From Ophiura sarsii (Eukaryota; Echinodermata; Ophiuroidea; Amphilepidida; Ophiuridae): a DNA stretch of 64,000 bases. Below the pieces are notes generated by a model. The model was given only the letters and a program-made list of their open reading frames with translations. It was not told the origin of the DNA and made no database searches. This document shows positions 1 through 12,789 of this stretch, piece after piece. The translations under genes and the position numbers were made by a program. The DNA lies in NCBI GenBank assembly GCA_035610835.1, contig CM069452.1:10373109-10437108 (forward strand), given 5' to 3'. Numbering within the stretch: position 1 is the first letter of the stretch; each line of letters opens with the position of its first letter.

Positions 1-2503
1 TTCTAGGCTTGACCGACAAATATCAAAATTTGACAAATTAGCCCAAATACCATTATTTGGTTAAATAATTCAATGTTTTTGGGAACGTATGAGATCGATG
101 ATACAAAAAACTCAAGCCGCATTCAATTTGGCGACAAAAAAGTCATTCGCATGGAAATCATAATTTATTTTTCTAAATTCTAGGCTTGACCGACAAATAT
201 CAAAATTTGAAAAATTAGCCCAAATACCATTATTTGGATAAGTAATTCAATTTTGTTGGTTACATAATTATGAGATCGATGATACAAAAAAACTCAAGCC
301 GCATCAATTTGGCGACAAAAAAGTCATTCGCATAGAAATCATAATTTTTTTTTTAATTCTAGGCTTGACCAACAAATATCAAAATTTGACAAATTAGACC
401 AAATACCATTATTTGGTTAAATAATTCATTTTTTAGGGGTACGTATGACATCGATGATGCAAAAAAGTCAAGCCGCAATCAAGTTGGCGACAAAAAAAAA
501 AATTCGCATAGAATTTTTTTTTTTTTTAATTCTAGGCTTGATGACTGACAAATATTAAAATTTTAAAAATTAGCCCAAATACCATTATTTGGTTAAGTAA
601 TTCAATTTTTGGGGGTACATATGAGATCGATGATACAAAAAACTCAAGCTGTAATCAATTTGGCGACAAAAAAGTCATTCGCATAGAAATCATAATTTTT
701 TTTTAAATTCTAGGCTTGACCAACAAATATCAAAATTTGACAAATTAGCCCAAATACCATTATTTGGTTAAATAATTCATTTTTAGGGGTACGTATGAGA
801 TCGATGATGCAAAAAAGTCAAGCCGCAATCAATTTGGCGACAAAAAAGTTATTCGCATAGAAATCATATTTTTTTTTTTAATTCTAGGCTTGATGACTGA
901 CAAATATTAAAATTTTAAAAATGAGCCCAAATACCATTATTTGGTTAAGTAATTCAATTTTTTGGGGTACATATGAGATCGATGATACAAAAAACTCAAG
1001 CTGTAATCGATTTGGCGACAAAAAAGTCATTCGCATAGAAATCATAATCATTTATTTTGACCAACAAATATAAAAATTGGAAAAATTAGCCCAAATACCA
1101 TTATTTGGTTAAGTAATTCAATTTTTGGGGGTATAATGAGATCGATGATACAAAAAACTCAAGCCGTATTCAATTTGGCGACAAAAAAGTCATTCGCATG
1201 GAAATCATAATTTATTTTTAATTCTAGGCTTGACCAACAAATATCAAAATTTGACAAATTAGCCCAAATACCATTATTTGGTTAAATAATTCATTTTTTA
1301 GGGGTACGTATGAGATCGATGATGCCAAAAAGTCAAGCCGCAATCAATTTGGCGACAAAAAAGTTATTCGCATAGAAATCATAAAAAGAAAATTAATTCT
1401 AGGCTTGATGACTGACAAATATTAAAATTTTAAAAATTAGCCCAAATACCATTATTTGGTTAAGTAATTCAATTTTTGGGGGTACATATGAGATCGATGA
1501 TACAAAAAACTCAAGCTGTAATCAATTTGGCGACAAAAAAGTCATTCGCATAGAAATCATAATTTTTTTTTAAATTCTAGGCTTGACCAACAAATATCAA
1601 AATTTGACAAATTAGCCCAAATACCATTATTTGGTTATTAAATTCATTTTTAGGGGTACGTATGAGATCGATGATGCAAAAAAGTCAAGCCGCAATCAAT
1701 TTGGCGACAAAAAAGTTATTCGCATAGAAATCATAATTTTTTTTTTAATTCTAGGCTTGATGACTGACAAATATTAAAATTTTAAAAATGAGCCCAGATA
1801 CCATTATTTGGTTAAGTAATTCAATTTTTTGGGGTACATATGAGATCGATGATACAAAAAAACTCAAGCTGTAATCAATTTGGCGACAAAAAAGTCATTC
1901 GCATAGAAATCATAATTTTTTTTAAAATTCTAGGCTTGACCAACAAATATCAAAATTTGACAAATTAGCCCAAATACCATTATTTGGTTAAATAATTCAT
2001 TTTTAGGGGTACGTATGAGATCGATGATGCAAAAAAGTCAAGCCGCAATCAATTTGGCGACAAAAAAGTTATTCGCATAGAATTAAATCATAATTTTTTT
2101 TTTAATTCTAGGCTTGATGACTGACAAATATTAAAATTTTAAAAATGAGCCCAAATACCATTATTTGGTTAAGTAATTCAATTTTTTGGGGTACATATGA
2201 GATCGATGATACAAAAAACTCAAGCTGTAATCGATTTGGCGACAAAAAAGTCATTCGCATAGAAATCATAATCATTTATTTTGACCAACAAATATAAAAA
2301 TTGGAAAAATTAGCCCAAATACCATTATTTGGTTAAGTAATTCAATTTTTTGGGTATATTGAGATCGATGATACAAAAAAACTCAAGCCGCATTCAATTT
2401 GGCGACAAAAAAGTCATTCGCATGGAAATCATAATTTATTTTTCTAAATTCTAGTCTTGACCGACAAATATCAAAATTTGAAAAATTAGCCCAAATACCC
2501 ATT
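1..2503. repeat. Satellite array, ~177-bp unit, left edge open
   Basis: About 14 head-to-tail units start with TTCTAGGCTTGA (for example at 1, 178, 357, 530, 708 and 882), a spacing of 173-179 bp. Each carries GCCCAAATACCATTATTTGG, GAGATCGATGATAC/GC, TTGGCGACAAAAAAGT and ATTCGCATAGAAATCATAA. Two sub-types alternate: one reads TTGACCAACAAATATC, the other TTGATGACTGACAAATATT. A rarer third type (TTGACCAACAAATATAAAAATT) occurs near 1058 and again near 2278, so a higher-order period of about 1.2 kb is superimposed. The array enters from outside the window and stops abruptly in CCCAAATACC at about 2503. No coding capacity is seen. Confidence 0.95.
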
Positions 2504-3956
2504 AGGTTTACAGCCCTTAAGCAAATAAATTTAGCCTCACTTTTTCTTTTCACCTGATTTATTGGACCAATTTGATCGTTATCACCTTCTTGGTTTAACC
2601 AGTCAGGGCTATTTGACAGCGATGGAGCAATCCATGGTCATGGCTCATGACATTGGCCCAAGCAATTTGACTATACAAGAGCATGGATCTTTACTGATGT
2701 AGTACTCCACAGGGCTTTTGGTATATTATTTTAAAATAAACACATTGAGTTCCACACAATGTTCCCAGGCTAGAGTTAGAATATAGCTGGGGAAAAAAGG
2801 AAAACTATGAAATATAATTTTAAAACGAGAAATTCATGATACGACAATACTTCAACAATGGTACATTTTATAGTACACATAGACCTACATAATATAAATC
2901 ATTTTTGGACAAATAACAAATATTAAAGCCCCTCACCAAATAAAAAAGTCAGGCGAAGAAAACATATTATTTTTGTTTAAGGCCAAATAAAAAATAAAAA
3001 CTAGTTTCTTGTCCTAACTTTTGAATAAAAGGAGGGTGAAGGCACCTTTTTAAAATTATTTTAGTAAACGATGCAATATCACCATACCAGCGTGGTATTT
3101 CATGATTAATTGCGTAACTTGAAGAGGATGAGGCTTTTGTAAACTCTTTTTATTTCATTGTTCTGGGGGGTTGGTTGACACAAAACCTGATTCAAAATGC
3201 TCATTGGACTAAAGTAAATCTAGTAGTATTACCAAGATACCCACTTTTTAAATATTTAAAAAAAGTTATGGGAAAAATAAAGAAGAAAAAATATATATAT
3301 ATAGAATTCCTGTAAAATGATGCGTGGGGGGACAAGAAACAGTTGTATTATTTTACTTTCTAAAATACATGTACTTTGCCTTAATATAATATTACCAGAT
3401 TACTAAAAATTGCAATTTCAAAAGTTTGTTAAACAATTCCTGTTTCCCATGGAAATGGCCTGATGAATAAAACATACAGTTTTTTGGTAAGCTTATGAAA
3501 CTACACTAAATACCCTGAGACATGAGGCATGTCTACAATTTGGTAGAACCATGTGGACCCATGGTCAGGGCTAATTATATAATTGTGACCAAAGTTGTTG
3601 TTGTATAAATGTCATTCAACTGTACTACAAAACCTGTTTTACAGACTAAACAATGAAATTAATATAATTTTTCAAAACAGGTTTATCTATTTTCATTTTG
3701 ATATATCTGATGATATTAAAAATTGTCTCAACTGCTCTGAGATTCAATTACAAATGATCTTTATTAATACATAGATATAAAATAAAAAATTGATGATAAT
3801 GAATTCAGTTTATGTTGTTGTGTTCAAATGTACACATTGATAATACATTTATAATCTAAGACATTGTCATCACAAGCTGTTATAAAGCAGAATTGGGGCC
3901 TAGATGATACATGTATATGAATGCATCTGTATGTAATTACAGTCTTTATCAGGCAC
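2504..3956. other. AT-rich unique spacer between two satellites
   Basis: No tandem structure, RNA gene or credible coding frame was seen. There are only short A/T runs and a small (TA)n tract near 3291-3302. The sequence passes from the end of the 177-bp satellite directly into DNA that abuts the 212-bp satellite. Confidence 0.6.
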
Positions 3957-6900
3957 GGGGTATGACATGTAGTATGTAGTCTGCATTTTCTCCCAATGTG
4001 TTATTCGAGGCCCATATGAACAAAATGATGCAAAAGCACAAATTGAGGTTTCATGCTGATCATATTTACAAAATAAACAATAAAAACAAACAACAAAAAC
4101 TCTCACAACAACAATTTATTACTTCCACGACACCTTATCAAATCATATCATAACTAACATAATGGGGTATGACATGTAGTATGTAGTCTGCATTTTCTCC
4201 CATTTTCTCCCAATGTGTTATTCGAGGCCCATATGAACAAAATGATGCAAAAGCACAAATTAAGGTTTCATGCTTATCATATTTACAAAATAAACAACAA
4301 AAACAAACAACAAAAACACTCACAACAACAATTTATTACTTCCACGACACCTTATCAAATCATATCATAATCATATCTAACATAATGGGGTATGACATGT
4401 AGTATGTAGTCTGCATTTTCTCCCAATGTGTTATTCGAGGCCCATATGAACAAAATGATGCAAAAGCACAAATTGAGGTTTCATGCTGATCATATTTACA
4501 AAATAAACAACAAAAACAAACAACAAAAACTCTCACAACAACAATTTATTACTTCCACGACACCTTATCAAATCATATCATAATCATATCTAACATAATG
4601 GGGTATGACATGTAGTATGTAGTCTGCATTTTCTCCCAATGTGTTATTCGAGGCCCATATGAACAACATGATGCAAAAGCACAAATTGAGGTTTCATGCT
4701 GATCATATTTACAAAATAAACAATAAAAACAAACAACAAAAACTCTCACAACAATTTATTACTTCCACGACACCTTATCAAATCATATCATAATCATATC
4801 TAACATAATGGGGTATGACATGTAGTATGTAGTCTGCATTTTCTCCCAATGTGTTATTCGAGGCCCATATGAACAAAATGATGCAAAAGCACAAATTGAG
4901 GTTTCATGCTGATCATAATACAAAATAAACAATAAAAACAAACAACAAAAACTCTCACAACAACAATTTATTACTTCCACGACACCTTATCAAATCATAT
5001 CATAATCATATCTAACATGGGGTATGACATGTAGTATGTAGTCTGCATTTTCTCCCAATGTGTTATTCGAGGCCCATGTGAACAAAATGATGCAAAAGCA
5101 CAAATTGAGGTTTCATGCTGATCATATTTACAAAATAAACAATAAAAACAAACAACAAAAACTCTCACAACAATTTATTACTTCCACGACACCTTATCAA
5201 ATCATATCATAATCATATCTAACATAATGGGGTATGACATGTAGTATGTAGTCTGCATTTTCTCCCAATGTGTTATTCGAGGCCCATATGAACAAAATGA
5301 TGCAAAAGCACAAATTGAGGTTTCATGCTGATCATAGTACAAAATAAACAATAAAAACAAACAACAAAAACTCTCACAACAACAATTTATTACTTCCACG
5401 ACACCTTATCAAATCATATCATAATCATATCTAACATAATGGGGTATGACATGTAGTATGTAGTCTGCATTTTCTCCCAATGTGTTATTCGATGCCCATA
5501 TGAACAAAATGATGCAAAAGCACAAATTGAGGTTTCATGCTGATCATATTTACAAAATAAACAACAAAAACAAACAACAAAAACTCTCACAACAACAATT
5601 TATTACTTCCACGACACCTTATCAAATCATATCATAATCATATCTAACATAATGGGGTATGACATGTAGTACGTAGTCTGCATTTTCTCCCAATGTGTTA
5701 TCCGAGGCCCATATGAACAACATGATGCAAAAGCACAAATTGAGGTTTCATGCTGATCATATTTACAAAATAAACAATAAAAACAAACAACAAAAACTCT
5801 CACAACAACAATTTATTACTTCCACGACACCTTATCAAATCATATCATAATCATATCTAACATGGGGTATGACATGTAGTATGTAGTCTGCATTTTCTCC
5901 CAATGTGTTATTCGAGGCCCATATGAACAAAATGATGCAAAAGCTCAAATTGAGGTTTCATGCTGATCATAATACAAAATAAACAATAAAAACAAACAAC
6001 AAAAACTCTCACAACAACAATTTATTACTTCCACGACACCTTATCAAATCATATCATAACTAACATAATGGGGTATGACATGTAGTATGTAGTCTGCATT
6101 TTCTCCCATTTTCTCCCAATGTGTTATTCGAGGCCCATATGAACAAAATGATGCAAAAGCACAAATTAAGGTTTCATGCTTATCATATTTACAAAATAAA
6201 CAACAAAAACAAACAACAAAAACACTCACAACAACAATTTATTACTTCCACGACACCTTATCAAATCATATCATAATCATATCTAACATAATGGGGTATG
6301 ACATGTAGTATGTAGTCTGCATTTTCTCCCAATGTGTTATTCGAGGCCCATATGAACAAAATGATGCAAAAGCACAAATTGAGGTTTCATGCTGATCATA
6401 TTTACAAAATAAACAACAAAAACAAACAACAAAAACTCTCACAACAACAATTTATTACTTCCACGACACCTTATCAAATCATATCATAATCATATCTAAC
6501 ATAATGGGGTATGACATGTAGTATGTAGTCTGCATTTTCTCCCAATATGTTATTCGAGGCCCATATGAACAAAATGATGCAAAAGCACAAATTGAGGTTT
6601 CATGCTGATCATATTTACAAAATAAACAATAAAAACAAACAACAAAAACTCTCACAACAACAATTTATTACTTCCACGACACCTTATCAAATCATATCAT
6701 AATCATATCTAACATAATGGGGTATGACATGTAGTATGTAGTCTGCATTTTCTCCCAATGTGTTATTCGAGGCCCATATGAACAAAATGATGCAAAAGCA
6801 CAAATTGAGGTTTCATGCTGATCATATTTACAAAATAAACAATAAAAACAAACAACCAAAACTCTCACAACAACAATTAATTACTTCCACGACACCTTAT

Positions 6901-7640
6901 CAAATCATATCATAATCATATCTAACATAATGGGGTATGACATGTAGTATGTAGTCTGCATTTTCTCCCAATGTGTTATTCGAGGCCCATATGAACAAAA
7001 TGATGCAAAAGCACAAATTGAGGTTTCATGCTGATCATATTTACAAAATAAACAACAAAAACAAACAACAAAAACTCTCACAACAACAATTTATTACTTC
7101 CACGACACCTTATCAAATCATATCATAATCATATCTAACATAATGGGGTATGACATGTAGCATGTAATCTGCGTTTTCTCCCAATGTGTTATTCGAGGCC
7201 CATGAACAAAATGATGCAAAAGCACAAATTGAGGTTTCATGCTGATCATATTTACAAAATAAACAATAAAAACAAACAACAAAAACTCTCACAACAACAA
7301 TTTATTACTTCCACGACACCTTATCAAATCATATCATAATCATATCTAACATGGGGTATGACATGTAGTATGTAGTCTGCATTTTCTCCCAATGTGTTAT
7401 TCGAGGCCCATATGAACAAAATGATGCAAAAGCTCAAATTGAGGTTTCATGCTGATCATAATACAAAATAAACAATAAAAACAAACAACAAAAACTCTCA
7501 CAACAACAATTTATTACTTCCACGACACCTTATCAAATCATATCATAATCATATCTAACATAATGGGGTATGACATGTAGTATGTAGTCTGCATTTTCTC
7601 CCAATGTGTTATTCGAGGCCCATATGAACAAAATGATTAA
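3957..7640. repeat. Satellite array, ~212-bp unit, ~17 copies
   Basis: GGGGTATGACATGTAG recurs at 3957, 4164, 4387, 4600, 4810, 5019, 5229, 5441, 5654, 5864, 6070, 6293, 6506, 6719, 6932, 7145, 7353 and 7565, a spacing of 206-223 bp. Units share TCTGCATTTTCTCCCAATGT, CGAGGCCCATATGAACAAAA, an A/C-rich tract of CAAAAACAAACAAC type and ACTTCCACGACACCTTATC. A 223-bp variant with a duplicated TTCTCCCATT occurs at 4164 and 6070, giving a larger period of about 1.9 kb. Short minus-strand frames of about 61-68 codons repeat with the unit and are by-products of the repeat, not genes. The last unit breaks off at about 7640. Confidence 0.95.
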
Positions 7641-9036
7641 ATAGCATATACATTGAGGTTTGATGATGATAATTTTTACAGCTCAGTTTGTTCAAGTAAT
7701 TAGCAAATTAATATGTTTTAAAAAAGTGATATTTTACCACTAAATATATGAAAAATATCAAACTCTTGGGAACAATATTCTAAATGTCGCATTTTTATAC
7801 CATTAAAATATGAAAAAACCGACCTACATTTAAATAACTATTCCTGGTATTTGAACATATCTACATATAGATTTTGCTGTAATTAGTTTTCCTGAGTAGT
7901 CCGGGGACAACTCAGTATAAAGGCAATAAAATGTTCGTGTATTATATTTGTTTAAACATTGATTAATGTTTGGGATAAAAACGTAATGAAATTTGCCATA
8001 AAGTTGTTTTGTCTGATTTCAACAGACGACGCTGGACGGGCGTATTTACGAATATTCAGGCAAAAATATGCGAACGAGGTTACGTGATCAAGTGAATGGG
8101 ACGAAAGCTTAACAACGGTTTTAATTCAAAAAATGATACTGACAATGCGGATGGTTAGCCATCCTCAGTGGTTTTAGGATGAAATAATTGAGTTCCAACG
8201 TGTGATGAATTTCATTGGGTCATATAATCAAAATTCACTGTTACATTGAAACCAACGGAAATTCAAAATTAACGGCTGTTCGTATCCACCGTCGTCTGGA
8301 TTTCAATGGAATCGTTACTACGCCCTCTAGAGTGCACTCGAGTGTTTCGTGTTTATGCAAAGTCCAATCACGTACCTTTATACTCATTCAGGACTCTACC
8401 AGGACTGCCGTACGTAAAATGCTCGTCCCCTGTACGAGCATTTTTGAATCGACGTTTTCTTGTACAAAGAGGGCTGATTTTTCTTTATCCTTATAGGTGT
8501 AGTTTCAAACCCGTCGGTCAAATAATTATTAAGTAGTATGACAAATCAACGTTGTAAGGGGTTTATATTGAATTCGATTTATTCGTCTCTTCTTTCCCAG
8601 ACCCATAATGTTGCAATAGGCCTACAACCAAGGACTTATCATACTTAACATTAATATAATAACTCCTTGCTACAACAATAATATAGTTGTAATTTATCAA
8701 TCAAGGTTAATAAATACGGTAATCGCTATCAGTCGAAAAATACTCATAAATACCGATTAAAACAACTAGTGAATCAATTAAACACACCTAGTTACACGCT
8801 AATAATATAACCAAAACTTTGTATCTTCATCTTTCGAAATTAAGACAAATTGCCAATCAAAACCTGGGACTAGTTTTTCATACTTTTATTCTGAGATTTT
8901 AGTTTTACTACTCATATCAAAACTATTTTATTTTGCATGATGTCAGTGGTAAGTGCAGTCAACAATTCAGTTTAATTTGTAAACCACTTTTCAAGACTAT
9001 AAACCAGGCCATGTTTAAATCAGCATTTTGTGTATG
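7641..9036. other. Unique AT-rich intergenic sequence
   Basis: Mostly A/T-rich with no repeat structure. Two overlapping plus-strand frames at 8215-8536 have no recognisable motif, and two open frames over the same DNA argue against either being coding. No RNA gene is seen. Confidence 0.5.
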
Positions 9037-9044
9037 CCGGTATA

Positions 9045-9185
9045 CAGTGGTAATCAATTTCGCCGCTAATGAGACCAATCGGTGTGGGTGTGGAATGGAG
9101 CCTCCCCCCTGTTTCAAGTCAGTGCCCCCTTCTTGCCCCCCCCCCCCCCCCCCCCTCCCAAATGAAAAACCTATTTACGCCACTG
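9045..9185. mobile_element. Miniature hAT-type element with 8-bp target-site duplication
   Basis: The segment opens with CAGTGG and closes with CCACTG, and is flanked on both sides by the identical octamer CCGGTATA (9037-9044 and 9186-9193). An 8-bp duplication and CAG...CTG termini are the hallmark of hAT superfamily insertions. At 141 bp with a poly-C run inside (about 9137-9155), it encodes nothing and must be non-autonomous. The inner right end reads TTTACGCCACTG, the same terminus as other elements in this window (23767, 21079, 60663). Confidence 0.8.
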
Positions 9186-9522
9186 CCGGTATATTAACAC
9201 ACTTTGCACACATTGCAAGAGAACACACTCCATCTGTAGGCTCATCTGTAATATTTATTCATCATTCATATACCAGATCATACAATGAATATTACAAATA
9301 ATCATGTGACTTAATATTTTAGTGTACATATTCACAGATATCACTCTTATTTCTTATATTGAGACCAAGTAAAATAATAACGTGTTTCTCGTTACCACCC
9401 TCACCAATTTGTTGAGATGGTCAAATATTTTTGTTATTTCCTCTTTAACTTTGTTTCATTCATTACTTCATGAATAATCGCTCTAGCTGCGCACCAAGTC
9501 TGTTCCAATCAAATGAATTCAT

Positions 9523-10370
9523 ACACTCTTAGTGGTGTCGAACAAGAAGCAAGAAACTAAAATACGCAGCGTGCATTGAAAGTGTCTAATGCACTCCGGG
9601 TGGGCGCCGTTCACTGCATGGATCACACAGGAATCGTGGGTTCGCCGATTTTCACTGCGGATGTTAGCAAATTGTTAACATGTTTTTATTCGTTTTTACA
9701 TAGATCAATAAATTATGCTCAAATTGTGAATTTTGATTTGTAAGTGTCGTGGATGAATTAGGTCATTACATTCGTTTACATGTTTTGTTTCTCGAAAAAT
9801 GAAAATGCACTTGCGGAAATGTTGATATGCTCGCAATAGCACTCCACCTTCAGGGTCGTGCCATTATTCACACATCAACATCAGTGTGCGTGCATTGATT
9901 TGTCTAACTTCTCTTGAAACAACAGATAGGCCTACGCATTTATTGACCTATAATTCATATACTCTAAAGTAGTGTCGAACCAATCAGAAAGCAAGAAACT
10001 AAAATACCCGGAGAGCCTTGAAAGTGTCTAATGCACTCAGGTTGTTTTGATTCGTTGTTCAGGAATCGCGGGATGCATGTGTAGCCTTTATGTTTTGTTT
10101 CTCGAAAAATTGGAAAAATCAATGCACCTGCGCAAAGTTAGATATGCTCACAATAGCACTCCCCTGCGGGGTCGTGCCATTATTCACACATCAACGTGCA
10201 TGCATTGATTTGTCTAATTTCTCTCGAAACAACACATACGCATTTATTGACCTATAATCAAATCGCATAACGTGCACATTGAATGGTGCACGCGTGGAGT
10301 GCATTAGACACTTAGTTTCTTGCTTTCTGATTGGTTTGGCGCTACTAAGAAAGAGTGCATGATTTAAAGG
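9523..10370. repeat. Diverged direct duplication with an inverted third fragment
   Basis: The stretch from about 9523 to 9947 recurs in diverged form from about 9956 to 10262. Shared pieces include TAGTGTCGAAC, AAGCAAGAAACTAAAATAC, GAAAGTGTCTAATGCACTC, TTTCTCGAAAAAT and GTCGTGCCATTATTCACACA. A third, inverted piece at about 10302-10338 (GTGCATTAGACACTTAGTTT, then CTTGCTTTCTGATTGG) faces the first two. The arrangement suggests an old dispersed repeat inserted or duplicated in tandem with an inverted end. No coding content is seen. Confidence 0.7.
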
Positions 10371-10895
10371 ATATGATTGACTGTGTATCAGTTGTTAGAG
10401 GTAATTGTGAAGAATCAAAACATTTGCACTTTGTACCGAGGAATTTCACAAGGGAAATTCCAAGGTGTCAGGTAAAATCATCAACACTGCTTCAACTACA
10501 TACTACAATCTTGTTAATCCTAAATTAAACTATGCAAAAATGTTGGCTTTTATCGTAAATTGAACACTTCAATAAGTATTATTATTTATTTTTGTATTTT
10601 TGGGATGGGGCTTAAACTGAATGGGAGCAAGCTTGTGGACACCCCCCCCCCCCCCCCCCCCCCCGACAAATCAAACTACCATGCATTTGATGGAATTTAT
10701 TCTGGATTTCGTCGGTTTTATAATGGGGGAAATTTGTTGTTGTTTAAATGAAATAAATCTAACAAAATGATGAAAGATAAAAAATAACCAATATACTAAA
10801 ATAAGAATGGAGTGATTTTTTTTTACAATTATAGTTCCCAAATTTTTCTTTTGAGATGTTAGTACTTGAATTACAAGAAAAAAGCTTTTTTTATA
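10371..10895. other. Non-coding stretch with a poly-C tract
   Basis: Unique AT-rich DNA with a homopolymer C run at about 10641-10664. A frame of about 63 codons spans the poly-C tract and is a composition artefact. Nothing else is recognised. Confidence 0.5.
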
Positions 10896-11040
10896 CAGTG
10901 GAACCTTGTTAACACAAAATCTGATAGCACCAAGTTTTATTCAAGTCCCAAGCTGGATAACACAAATTCCTGTTAACACAAACTAAAATATGAGGCCCAG
11001 AGCAAATTTGTGTTAACATTTAACAAACAAGGTTCCCCTT
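10896..11040. mobile_element. pogo/Tigger-like MITE, TA target site
   Basis: The left end reads CAGTGGAACCTTGTTAACAC directly after TA (10894-10895). The right end is AACAAGGTTCCCCTT directly before TA (11041-11042), so the termini are imperfect inverted repeats (12 of 15). TA target duplication plus a CAGTGGAACCT-type end is typical of pogo/Tigger members of the Tc1/mariner superfamily. At 145 bp it has no transposase. Confidence 0.7.
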
Positions 11041-11059
11041 TATTAAATGGAAACATTAA

Positions 11060-11448
11060 AGGGGCATTGAGAGATGTATCAATATACTAAATGAGCAAAT
11101 AACGTAAAGATAATCATCAACATAGCCCAAATCCAAAATGCCATACAATTCCGACATCGCCTTCATGCCAAACTAAGCAAATAACGGCACCTCCAGGGTT
11201 GAGATTTGCCGCGAAAGTCTGTGAGTAAAACGATGCATAACTTCCGAATTCAGCACCTTAGTTTCGATATGATCATATCGAAACTATCGAAACATATCGA
11301 AACTAAGAAAATCATGACATTTTATATGATAAACGGAGAATGTTAGTCAGATGGTAGTTAGCATATGCCTAAGTATTAATTTGATGCAAAAAAACTGATT
11401 TCCAGGATAATTGAGGGCGCACTCCCATACGTATCTCTCAATGCCCCT
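11060..11448. mobile_element. TTAA-flanked MITE (piggyBac-type target site)
   Basis: A perfect 16-bp terminal inverted repeat, AGGGGCATTGAGAGAT on the left and its complement on the right, is flanked on both sides by TTAA (11056-11059 and 11449-11452). TTAA duplication is the signature of piggyBac-type transposition, so the element is probably a non-autonomous piggyBac derivative. A 24-bp perfect palindrome lies inside at 11261-11284. No coding sequence is present. Confidence 0.65.
11261..11284. repeat. 24-bp perfect palindrome
   Basis: The left half GTTTCGATATGA is followed immediately by its exact reverse complement. A further CATATCGAAAC follows just downstream. It lies inside the TTAA-flanked MITE and could form a cruciform or act as a symmetrical protein-binding site. 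Confidence 0.85.
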
Positions 11449-11552
11449 TTAACTAAAATAATGAAGTGGTATTCTCAGTTCAATTGTAACATTTTGGGGT
11501 GTCTGCTGGGCCATTTGCAGCAGATAATTTGTCTAGCAGAGGGACCATTCTA

Positions 11553-12225
11553 CAGGGCGAGTTAAAAAACATTGTGCACGATTTGAAACGGCCATTTCAC
11601 CTTGATGCGTGCATTGAACCGTGAATTTATTGTTGTCAGTGTAAAGCGGTGTTAATCTAGTTTATTCTCCAAAAAAATTAAAGTAATCGACTTAAGAATG
11701 CGCAAACTGTGGCAAGTTTTGTAAACTGACCGCATTTTTTCGCCATTCCTATGGGATTTACACACAGTAAAATTGGTTTTGCTAAATGGTCATTATCACT
11801 CACATTAATCATGTTAATTGTCAAAATGTTCCTGAAAAATCATTCTTTCACTCTGGGATAAGTAGTTAATCATCTGATACCGAGTTGTCAAATGAAAAGG
11901 CAAATCTGAATCACCTGTTACAGAGCACTTTGGATGCCAAATCCTCTTTTTTTTAGGATGGTGCTTTCTCACTCTCACTCCATACCATCATGCTGCAGTA
12001 ATGTTCATGTCTTAACTGTGTAATTCCCATAGGAATGGCGAAAAACACTCAGTTTTCAAAACTTGCCACAGTTTGCTTATTCGTCAGCCGATTACTTTCA
12101 TTTTTTGGGAGGATAAACTAGATTAACACTGCTTTACATTGACAACAATAAATCCACGGTTCAATGCACGTATCAAGGTTAAATGGCCGTTTCAAATCGT
12201 GCACAATGTTTTTTGACTCACCCTG
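11553..12225. mobile_element. Long-arm palindromic MITE (Tc1/mariner-type), 673 bp
   Basis: The left end CAGGGCGAGTTAAAAAACAT follows TA (11551-11552) and the right end ATGTTTTTTGACTCACCCTG precedes TA (12226-12227). The inverted similarity runs inward for more than 200 bp per arm: CAAACTGTGGCAAGTTTTG near 11704 faces AAAACTTGCCACAGTTTG near 12058, and ATTCCTATGGGA near 11745 faces its complement near 12026. Only a short central spacer is unique. TA sites plus CAGGGTGAGT-type ends fit the IS630/Tc1/mariner group. No transposase is encoded. Confidence 0.8.
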
Positions 12226-12261
12226 TATACTCTAACTCTATGTGATGTACTTGTTCATTAC

Positions 12262-12500
12262 GCATCAACTATACAATATTTTGTAATCATTGCTACTATT
12301 GCTATCTTCAGTAGATTTCGCATTAACAATACAATATTTTGTAATCATTGCTACTATCGCTATCTTCAGTAGATTGCGCATTAACCAATCATAGCTACTA
12401 TTGCTATCTTCAGTAGATTGCGCATTAAATATACAATATTTTATTGTAAATATTCCTATCTTTAGTAGATTGCGCGTTAACTGTAAAATATTTTGACATC
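12262..12500. repeat. Minisatellite 'TGCTATCTTCAGTAGATT', block 1
   Basis: About four units of 50-65 bp are built on TGCTATCTTCAGTAGATTGC, then GCATTAACTATACAATATTT, then ATCATTGCTACTA. The array continues at 13238-13735 and 15540-15692, so it was evidently one locus that later insertions split. Confidence 0.85.
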
Positions 12501-12512
12501 ATTATTATTTAT

Positions 12513-12788
12513 TAACCCTAACCCACCCGGTGGATTTTCCAACGAAATTTTTTTCAAGCGAAAAAAGCACACACAACAAGAGGTGCCACGCCCCGGGGTT
12601 TGAACCCACGGCCTCTCGGTTGGCGGGCGGACACTCTACCAACTGCGCCACGGGGGAAGCTGTGCTGGGCGAGTGTATTCGCCCAGCTATATAGCCCGGG
12701 GCCATTATTTCACACAAAAACCTCAGCGCCACACGGAACCAGGATGCTGGGAAATGGGATTTCATGGGATCTGGGGCTGTAAGGGTTA
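12513..12788 (-). mobile_element. tRNA-cored repeat with TAACCCTAAC ends, copy 1
   Basis: Read on the minus strand, the element starts TTAACCCTTACAGCCC and ends GTGGGTTAGGGTTA, so the ends are inverted TAACCCT/AGGGTTA. In the middle lies a tRNA-like stretch with an A-box match (TGGCGCAGTTGG, 12639-12650) and a B-box match (GGGTTTGAACCC, about 12597-12607 on plus), spaced as in a tRNA. About 140 nt precede the A box, unlike an ordinary tRNA-derived SINE, where the tRNA is at the 5' end. The 5' module (CCCATGAAATCCCATTT) is shared with the copy at 16337. It is not a functional tRNA gene because the stems are imperfect and the element is embedded in repeat sequence. Confidence 0.65.
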
Positions 12789-12789
12789 A

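Noticed and set aside
3900..6229. Repeated minus-strand frames of 61-68 codons
   Set aside because: They recur with each 212-bp satellite unit and shift with unit indels; they reflect repeat periodicity, not coding.
3957..7640. CRISPR-like regular spacing
   Set aside because: The whole ~212-bp unit is repeated with no unique spacers, and the genome is eukaryotic.
8215..8536. Overlapping frames of 93 and 76 codons
   Set aside because: No recognisable motif, two frames open over the same DNA, no splice or promoter context.
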